Shown: positions 44,966-50,521 of the stretch, in pieces
Layout of the letters: each line of letters opens with the position of its first letter
Position numbering within the stretch: position 1 is the first letter of the stretch
NCBI GenBank assembly: GCA_021776685.1
Contig: JAJFFJ010000019.1
Location: forward strand, 1 to 50,521
DNA from: Alphaproteobacteria bacterium
Lineage (GTDB): Bacteria; Pseudomonadota; Alphaproteobacteria; Bin65
Reading direction: 5' to 3'
DNA length: 50,521 nucleotides
The notes under the pieces: generated by a model
Seen by the model: only the letters and a program-made list of their open reading frames with translations
Told to the model about the DNA's origin: nothing
Databases searched by the model: none
Program-made: the position numbers and the translations under genes

Positions 44966-45155
44966 ACCGCACATCTGTATCAAGTAATAAGCCAAAAAGC
45001 GACTTCGATCCCGGCCTGTAATGGCGAAGGGGAGCGTAGGCGTCAGACGGCATATTCCTACAGATACTCTTAGTTTGTTGAGTCGTTAAGTCTGCGTCCG
45101 ACCGGCGTCGAACCTGACGTGGTCGGTCGTATATATATTCACCCAAGGAGACCCA

Positions 45156-46352
45156 ATGCCTACCTCGCTCGCCCTACCGGCGAAGACAGATGCTCCCATC
45201 CTCCCCGCACCCGTCGCGAAGCTCAGCCGGCACCTGATGCCAGCGCGAAAGCGCGACGATGTCGCGCCAAGGCCTACCGCGATTATCTATTGCGAAGGCA
45301 ATTTCGGTGCAATCGACGGCAAAACCGCAAACGGGCTTGTTCGTCATTCTGAGAAATATGAGATTCTCTCGGTCATCGACAGCGAGAAAGCTGGTCTCGA
45401 TACGGGCGTTGTTCTCGATGACAGGGCAAATGCCATCCCGGTTTGCCGTGATCTCGCCGATGCGCTCTGGCAAGCCGTCGATGTGCCTGACTATTTCATC
45501 TTCGGCATGGCGCCATTGAGTGGAATGCTGTCCATGCACGAGCGGAAACTGGTGCTTGAGGCGATCGGCCTTGGGATGAACGTCGTCAACGGCCTCCACG
45601 AATTCCTGAACGATGACCCGGAATTCGCCGCAGCGAGCGCGGCGAACAATGTCCATATCCTCGACGTCCGAAAGCCCCGCGCCAAGAAAGATCTGCGGAT
45701 GTTCAGCGGCCGCATCGATGAGGTCACCTGTCCAAAAATCGCTGTGCTCGGCACCGACGGCGCCATCGGCAAGCGCACCACCGCCACGATCCTGACAAAA
45801 GCTCTCAATGACCGTGGCCTAAAGGCGGTGATGGTGGGCACCGGGCAAACCGGCCTCATTCAGGGTGCCCGCTACGGCATCGCGCTCGACGCCATTCCGT
45901 CGCAATTCTGTTCCGGCGAAATGGAAGCCACAATGGTCGAAGCCTTCGAGGGCGAAAATCCCGATGTGATCATCGTGGAAGGGCAAGGCGCGCTCAGCCA
46001 TCCTGCGTACCTGACCTCGACCTTCATCCTGCGCGGTAGCCACCCCGATGGCGTTGTGCTGCAGCATGCACCGGGACGCACCAATCTTGGCGACTTCGGC
46101 GACATGCCCATGCCGACCCCGGCCAGCGAGATCAATCTCATTGAGACGTTCGCCGACACCAAAGTCATCGGCCTGACGATCAACCATGAGAACATGAGCG
46201 ACGCCGAAGTTGGTACGGCTATCACCGACTATACGAGTGACCTCGGCATCCCCGTGACCGACGCGCTGACCCGCTCGCCAGACCGTCTGGCGGAAATGGT
46301 CTTCCGCGCATTCCCGGAACTGGAGGCGAAGGTGACCGGCCAAGCGCAATGA
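45156..46352 (+). CDS. DUF1611 family P-loop protein (DgcN-like)
   Basis: 398 aa. An N-terminal Rossmann-like domain (AIIYCEGNFGAIDGKTANGL) is followed by a P-loop domain with GTDGAIGKRTT at residues 199-209 and VIIVEGQGALSHPAY. A DUF1611 protein, DgcN, has been described as an N-acetyltransferase for D-glutamate in marine bacteria, so amino-acid N-acylation is a reasonable guess. It overlaps the PLP racemase gene by 4 nt, which fits a role with D-amino acids. AAGGAG precedes the ATG. An extended N-terminus of about 38 residues, without obvious structure, is unusual. Confidence 0.88.
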   Translation: MPTSLALPAKTDAPILPAPVAKLSRHLMPARKRDDVAPRPTAIIYCEGNFGAIDGKTANGLVRHSEKYEILSVIDSEKAGLDTGVVLDDRANAIPVCRDLADALWQAVDVPDYFIFGMAPLSGMLSMHERKLVLEAIGLGMNVVNGLHEFLNDDPEFAAASAANNVHILDVRKPRAKKDLRMFSGRIDEVTCPKIAVLGTDGAIGKRTTATILTKALNDRGLKAVMVGTGQTGLIQGARYGIALDAIPSQFCSGEMEATMVEAFEGENPDVIIVEGQGALSHPAYLTSTFILRGSHPDGVVLQHAPGRTNLGDFGDMPMPTPASEINLIETFADTKVIGLTINHENMSDAEVGTAITDYTSDLGIPVTDALTRSPDRLAEMVFRAFPELEAKVTGQAQ

Positions 46353-47527
46353 CCGCGCCGCGCCTGGAAATCGACCTCGAGAAAATCCAACACAATGCCA
46401 GAGTACTGGTTCAGCGACTGGCGCCTCACGGCGTTTCGGTGACTGGTGTCACCAAAGCGTGCCTCGGGTCGCCAGAGATCGCCGGCGCCATGGTGCGCGC
46501 CGGCGTCCAAGGCATCGGCGACTCGCGCATCGAGAACATAGAAGCGATGCGCCGGGCCGGCATACAGGCGCCGATGACGCTTATCCGCTCTCCCATGCCG
46601 AGCCAGACCGACCGGATCGTCGCGGCCGCTGACATAAGCCTCAATACCGAAGTCGACGTTATCGCGATGCTCGACACTGCCGCGCGACGAGCCGGAACCA
46701 CACACGGGGTCGTCCTGATGGTCGAGCTGGGGGATCTCCGAGAGGGCATCATGCCCAGCGACGTTGTGGCGATTGCACAGAAAGTCCTTTGCTTCCCGAA
46801 CATCGTGCTCAAGGGCATCGGGACCAATCTTGCGTGCCGCAGCGGTGTGTCGCCCGACGCGGAGAATATGGCTGAGCTGTCAGTGTTGGCGGAGTCGGTC
46901 GAGTCGGCAACCGGCGTCCCGCTCGACATCATCTCCGGCGGCAACTCGGCCAATCTTTCCTGGATATTCGGCGGTGCCGACACCGGGAGAATTAACGAGC
47001 TCCGCCTGGGAGAATCAATTCTCCTCGGGTGCGAACCGCTAATTGGTGAACCGATCGACGGCCTTTTCAGCGATGCCTTCACGCTCGTGGCTGAGGTGGT
47101 CGAGTCGAAGATCAAACCATCAAAGCCTTGGGGCGAGATCGCAGGGTTCACCACAGAAGTGCAGGCGCAATTCGGAGACCGTGGCCAGATTACGCAATCC
47201 ATCCTGGCGATTGGCCATCAGGACACGTATCCCGATGGCCTTTCCGCCCCTCCCGGAATTGCCATTCTCGACGCCACCAGTGATCACCTGGTGATCGACT
47301 CCGGTGACATTCACACGCCGGTCGGCGCCGAGATCAGATTCCAGCCGAATTACGCGGCGCTGGTTCGCTCAATGACATCACCCTTCGTGACCAAGGCCAT
47401 GAAAGGACAGGGAGAGAGTGTCGTGCCCGGCAAAATCTCCCAAATTGAAGCGCCTAACGGCTTCATTACGCCCATCGTTCCACAGCCGGCACCGAGATCA
47501 GCAATTGGCCTGTCCGCTCCCGGATAA
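46349..47527 (+). CDS. PLP-dependent alanine/ornithine-racemase family enzyme
   Basis: 392 aa, fold-type III. The PLP lysine is K36 (VTGVTKACLG), and RLEIDLEKIQHNARVLV and the GIGTNLACRSG and DIISGGNSANL phosphate-binding loops match the family. Its relatives racemise ornithine or other amino acids. It starts within the DUF1611 stop (ATGA), so the two proteins are made together. The substrate is not defined by the sequence, and no transporter or dehydrogenase is next to it. Confidence 0.9.
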   Translation: MTAPRLEIDLEKIQHNARVLVQRLAPHGVSVTGVTKACLGSPEIAGAMVRAGVQGIGDSRIENIEAMRRAGIQAPMTLIRSPMPSQTDRIVAAADISLNTEVDVIAMLDTAARRAGTTHGVVLMVELGDLREGIMPSDVVAIAQKVLCFPNIVLKGIGTNLACRSGVSPDAENMAELSVLAESVESATGVPLDIISGGNSANLSWIFGGADTGRINELRLGESILLGCEPLIGEPIDGLFSDAFTLVAEVVESKIKPSKPWGEIAGFTTEVQAQFGDRGQITQSILAIGHQDTYPDGLSAPPGIAILDATSDHLVIDSGDIHTPVGAEIRFQPNYAALVRSMTSPFVTKAMKGQGESVVPGKISQIEAPNGFITPIVPQPAPRSAIGLSAPG

Positions 47528-47739
47528 ACATCGGGCCATGTGCGGGGCAAGCCGTCTGCTTTAACTTATGGCAGGCGCAGCAGATGGCTTTCCTGAAGGG
47601 CGCGACCTAGGTTAACGCCAGAACGATCATTCCACCGTTGATTTCACCGGTGAATCCCAAACATCGACGCTTTTTCAGCCGCCGGTCCCGGCGCGCGAGC
47701 GGTTCCGCTCCAGCGTTCCCATTCCGCCGGCAAATCCAG

Positions 47740-47787
47740 CGCCCATTCAAACGCCCATTCAAACGCCCATTCAAACGCTCACCCAAA
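47740..47787 (+). repeat. 12-bp tandem repeat just before the GST gene
   Basis: CGCCCATTCAAA three times exactly (47740-47775) plus a variant CGCTCACCCAAA (47776-47787). The array ends eight bases before the GST ATG and so covers the leader next to the ribosome site (AAAGGT). The remainder of the gap 47528-47739 has nothing I recognise. Confidence 0.85.
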
Positions 47788-47795
47788 GGTAACTC

Positions 47796-48482
47796 ATGCT
47801 GAAATTCTACTACAGTGCTGCGCCCAACCCGACCAAGGTTGCCCTGTTCCTGGAAGAAGCAGGACTGGACTATGATCCGATCCCGATCGACACCCGCGCT
47901 GGTGACCAGCACCATGCGGATTTTCTGGCGGTCAATCCGAACGCCAAGGTCCCGGTGATCGTGGATGACGGCGTAACTGTATTCGACAGCAATGCCATCC
48001 TGCTTTACCTGGCGGAGAAGACCGGACAGTTCATGCCGGAGGACACGCCGGCGGCCCGCGGAGAGATGCTGTCGTGGCTGATGTTCGTCGCCACCGGCAT
48101 CGGGCCTTTCACGGGCCAGGCGGTTCACTTCCAGGCCTATGCGCCGGAAAAGCTGCCCTATGCCATCAACCGCTACCGGTTTGAGGCCGAACGGCACTAT
48201 GCCATCCTCGATGCCCGGCTGGCGGACAACCGCTTCCTGCTTGGCGACACCTACACTTTCGTCGATATGGATGCCTGGGGCTGGGCCCGCCTGATCCCCA
48301 ACATTCTGGGCGAGGACGCGCTGGACAAGCTGCCGAACCTGAAACGTATGGTCGAAGAGATCAATCTGCGCCCGGCGGCTGATCGCGCCATTGCCCTGAA
48401 AGACCGCCACGAGTTCAAGACCGAAATGGACGAGGAATCAAAGCGCGCCATGTTCCCGCAGAACTACAGCACCGCGGCCTGA
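47796..48482 (+). CDS. Glutathione S-transferase family protein
   Basis: 228 aa. The N-terminal thioredoxin-like domain reads FYYSAAPNPTKVALFLEEAG, with NPNAKVPVIVDDG (cis-Pro) and VFDSNAILLYLAEK (the Ser that binds the gamma-Glu of glutathione). The helical C-terminal domain has DTYTFVDMDAWGWARLI, the conserved N-cap motif. It is likely cytosolic; detoxification or disulfide reductase activity is possible. The leader carries a 12-bp minisatellite. Confidence 0.93.
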   Translation: MLKFYYSAAPNPTKVALFLEEAGLDYDPIPIDTRAGDQHHADFLAVNPNAKVPVIVDDGVTVFDSNAILLYLAEKTGQFMPEDTPAARGEMLSWLMFVATGIGPFTGQAVHFQAYAPEKLPYAINRYRFEAERHYAILDARLADNRFLLGDTYTFVDMDAWGWARLIPNILGEDALDKLPNLKRMVEEINLRPAADRAIALKDRHEFKTEMDEESKRAMFPQNYSTAA

Positions 48483-48560
48483 TCGCGTCGGGAAGAGGGA
48501 GCGTGGCCGTGTACGCTCAGACAGACACTAGTCGCCGGCGCCCCTAGAACAGCGCCCCTT

Positions 48561-48592
48561 GATCAGCGCAGGACTGCCAACCTGCGCTGATC
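48561..48592. terminator. Strong hairpin after the GST gene
   Basis: Perfect 12-bp inverted repeat GATCAGCGCAGG / CCTGCGCTGATC with loop ACTGCCAA, 78 nt after the GST stop. There is no T-run after it, so factor-dependent termination or a protein-binding site is possible. Confidence 0.5.
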
Positions 48593-48660
48593 GACGATTC
48601 TGATATTTGCCAGGCCTGGACCTCGGAAATCGACGCCGCTGCCGCGAACTTTCAATAAAA

Positions 48661-48689
48661 TTGACAGGTCAATTAATTTGACAATTGTC
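48661..48689. promoter_or_regulatory. Operator-like cluster of inverted repeats
   Basis: Two TTGACA boxes (48661-48666 and 48678-48683) on one strand, 17 bp apart from start to start. The second overlaps the perfect palindrome GACAATTGTC (48680-48689), and a TCAATTAATTTGA near-palindrome lies between. It is about 95-120 bp upstream of the secreted PAN-domain gene. Confidence 0.4.
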
Positions 48690-48781
48690 CCAGTGGCAGG
48701 CTGATTGGCGCCACACCGGCTTTGTCCCAAGGGGCGCGTGGATGGAGCCGACGATGGCAGCGTCCATTTTGGGGCAATCAA

Positions 48782-49486
48782 ATGCACATTCGGAAATATG
48801 CCGGTCTTTTGACCGGCCTCTTGGTGTTAGGTTTCTGGACGAATCTTGCGCAGGCGGACGGCGAACGAATCGAAGAAAACAACTTCCCGATCTGGCGCTG
48901 CGCAAACTCAAACAACTGGGCGCACTACAGTAGGGGCTCTTCTGTACGGTTAGCCAAATGCACCACTTTCAAGAACGCGCAAGGACGCTCGTTCAACATT
49001 GAGATTCTTTACCAGGATAATTTTCGCGACTACAGAGGCAAGCGCTATGCAAACTTCCGTTTTTGCCGGGGGCGCGGCTGCCAATTTAGAGTTCCAACGA
49101 ACAACCTGATCTCATCCGGCAGGGTCGGCATGAGAGGTTCTCACCACATTAACCGGACACAGGCAAAGAATATTGTCCTGTACATCCTGCGGAATCGGGA
49201 TCGCTATTGGCGCGGCCGTAGAAGCGACGTCTTCAAAAAACATGGCGTAAGGCGGGGGCAGAGCAAGGATGTCTATCGCGGTGTATCGCTCGAAAAGGGC
49301 TACGATCGGCCAGGCAAGGCCTACGCCAGATACCCGGTTGCAATAGCCCATCATTGCCGGATCAGATGCATCCAGGACAGGCGCTGTAAAGCGTTCACAT
49401 ATGCGTCCCGCGCCTGCTTCCTGAAAAGCTATCCCTACAACCGGGTGCGGTCTCGTACCGTCACGTCGGGCAAACGCATCCGGTAG
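48782..49486 (+). CDS. Secreted basic protein with a C-terminal PAN/Apple-type domain
   Basis: 234 aa. A signal peptide (about 1-25, MHIRKYAGLLTGLLVLGFWT, cleavage near AQA) precedes a very Arg-rich mature protein. The last 65 residues hold CRIRCIQDRRCKAFTYASRACFLKS, a PAN-type cysteine pattern as used in protein or carbohydrate binding. The first part has further cysteines (WRCANSNN, AKCTTFKN, FCRGRGCQF). ATG 48782 begins the signal peptide; a frame open upstream to 48722 has none. No partner gene is obvious. Confidence 0.8.
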   Translation: MHIRKYAGLLTGLLVLGFWTNLAQADGERIEENNFPIWRCANSNNWAHYSRGSSVRLAKCTTFKNAQGRSFNIEILYQDNFRDYRGKRYANFRFCRGRGCQFRVPTNNLISSGRVGMRGSHHINRTQAKNIVLYILRNRDRYWRGRRSDVFKKHGVRRGQSKDVYRGVSLEKGYDRPGKAYARYPVAIAHHCRIRCIQDRRCKAFTYASRACFLKSYPYNRVRSRTVTSGKRIR

Positions 49487-49596
49487 GACTGCGGATTGGT
49501 GCCCCTCTGGGCCGGTAATACAATCCTGGGGATTTTCCGACTCGTCAGGCAACCCGGCCGCGCCCTCCAAGTGCTGGCTGGTAGGTCGGCTACGGC

Positions 49597-50521
49597 TCAG
49601 GAGTTCTCGGCAGGTGCCGGCGCGTAGACCTCGATCGGGTCATCGAAGCCCTTGACCTTGTGGTGGCCCAGCGCGCGTCCGTCGGTCTCACTGGCGGCCG
49701 CGAATTCACTGGAATACAGCACTCGTTCACTCAGGTTCCGGGTCAGGCCCTCGATCCGTGCGACCAGGTTTACCGCTGGGCCGATAACGGTGAAATCGAG
49801 CCGGTGGGCGGCACCGATATTGCCATACATGACATCGCCGATATGCAGCGCCGCGCCGCAGGTGATGGGGGGAAGGGCGTCGCCACCGCGCCCCTGGTTC
49901 AGCCCGTCGATGGCGTCAAACCCGGCGTGCACCGCGTCGAGCGCAGCACGGCAGCGGTCGGCGGCGTTATCTCCGTCCACCAGAAAGACCGCCAGCATGG
50001 CGTCACCGATGAATTTGAGGATTTCCCCGCCCTCTGCCTGGACCGGCTGGCCGAAGGCGTCGAAATAGAGATTGAGATGCTCGATCAGGGTGTCCCGCGG
50101 CAGGGTGTTGGAAATCTCCGTAAATCCCTGAAGATCGGTCATCAGGATTACAGCACGCAAGGTGCGGCCATGGCCGCGTCGGATGTTGCCGGCGAGAATT
50201 TCGCCGCCGGTGCGCTTGCCCACATAGGTGTCGAGCAGCACGGCCGCCAGATATCGGACCGCCTGCACCTCGGTCAGTTGCCCGATGGTCGGCAGGATTG
50301 AATCCACCAGCCGGAGATGATCGGTCGAAAAGCCGCCCGGGGCCCTGGTGACGAAGGTGATCGCCTGGTCGGACTGGTCGGAGAAGGGCAGCTTCATGGC
50401 GCAATAGTCGGTGCAGCCCTGCTCCTGATAATCGATAATTGACGGGAAAATCTCTGGACCGCCAAGTGTTTCAATATGCCAGCGAAAGGCGGCGGCGCCT
50501 TCCCGCAGAATCTGGAGGGGA
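49597..50521 (-). CDS. Class III adenylate/guanylate cyclase domain protein (partial, 5' end outside window)
   Basis: 308 codons are visible and the frame stays open to the window edge, so the N-terminus is missing. A sensor-like upstream region (WHIETLGGPEIFPS, then YCAMKLPFSDQ) leads to the cyclase domain. There AVILMTDLQGFTEIS and LKFIGDAMLAVF give the two metal Asp residues and the Lys. DFTVIGPAVNLVARIE carries the later catalytic segment. It makes cAMP or cGMP, and which one is not certain. An internal ATG at 50397 could be mistaken for the start, but upstream codons continue the same conserved region. Confidence 0.9.
   Translation of the reverse strand, partial: PLQILREGAAAFRWHIETLGGPEIFPSIIDYQEQGCTDYCAMKLPFSDQSDQAITFVTRAPGGFSTDHLRLVDSILPTIGQLTEVQAVRYLAAVLLDTYVGKRTGGEILAGNIRRGHGRTLRAVILMTDLQGFTEISNTLPRDTLIEHLNLYFDAFGQPVQAEGGEILKFIGDAMLAVFLVDGDNAADRCRAALDAVHAGFDAIDGLNQGRGGDALPPITCGAALHIGDVMYGNIGAAHRLDFTVIGPAVNLVARIEGLTRNLSERVLYSSEFAAASETDGRALGHHKVKGFDDPIEVYAPAPAENS

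Noticed and set aside
44964-45146. Sixty-codon minus-strand ORF beside the AT-rich island
   Set aside because: No ribosome site, odd composition, and partly overlapping the expected promoter of the DUF1611 operon.

Overview
The window is about 50.5 kb of GC-rich, densely coded chromosome from an alphaproteobacterium. The sequence points to a Rhodospirillales-like or deep-branching lineage, but I cannot place it to genus. Support comes from the gene content and order: a PIMT-like methyltransferase, tolC, a PopZ-type (DUF2497) protein and valS; then dgt-argS-SPOR-nagZ-M50-scpA-scpB; then tatABC-serS-surE-pcm; then yajC-secD-secF, Mth938-like and an NDUFAF6-like protein; and folate-dependent trmFO. 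Nearly everything is core housekeeping. There are no rRNAs, no transposases, no CRISPR arrays and no phage genes.

Layout. 0-7 kb: tRNA-Cys, PIMT-like, tolC, popZ, a terminator, valS. 6.7-14.3 kb: a 2OG-Fe(II) oxygenase, three unrecognised secreted proteins around ilvD, a GNAT acetyltransferase, a MarR regulator with an ABM monooxygenase and a clear operator, and an orphan ORF. 14.2-20 kb, all minus strand: a translationally coupled pair of pirins, a PaaI-type thioesterase, EthD and GFA proteins, exonuclease III, a membrane acyltransferase, erpA. 20-27 kb, plus strand: one tightly overlapping operon from dgt to scpB, joining nucleotide, translation, cell-wall and chromosome-segregation functions. 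27-30 kb: a two-gene ferric-iron ABC transporter without a binding protein, preceded by a Fur-box-like palindrome. 30-34.5 kb: tatABC, serS, surE, pcm. 34.7-39.6 kb: a DUF815 ATPase on the minus strand, then yajC-secD-secF and a Mth938-like gene. 39.7-44.5 kb: a PuuD-like membrane protein, an NDUFAF6-like protein, trmFO and an epoxide-hydrolase-type alpha/beta hydrolase. 44.5-47.5 kb: a strikingly AT-rich gap, then a DUF1611 P-loop protein coupled to a PLP amino-acid racemase. 47.5-50.5 kb: a glutathione S-transferase, a secreted PAN-domain protein, and a class III nucleotide cyclase cut by the window edge.

The most unusual non-coding signal is a set of helically phased (10-bp period) triple direct repeats in three intergenic gaps. 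TGTGGGG-type arrays lie near 16.2, 34.6 and 42.9 kb. They fit the published MraZ-operator layout (TGGGN repeats with 5-bp spacers) although mraZ and the dcw cluster are not in view. At 16.2 and 34.5 kb the array is preceded by a second phased array of GTTGC units after a T-run, so the two loci carry the same compound element. On the protein side, the most unusual items are an apparent internal duplication of the periplasmic P1 domain of SecF and the DUF1611-racemase operon.
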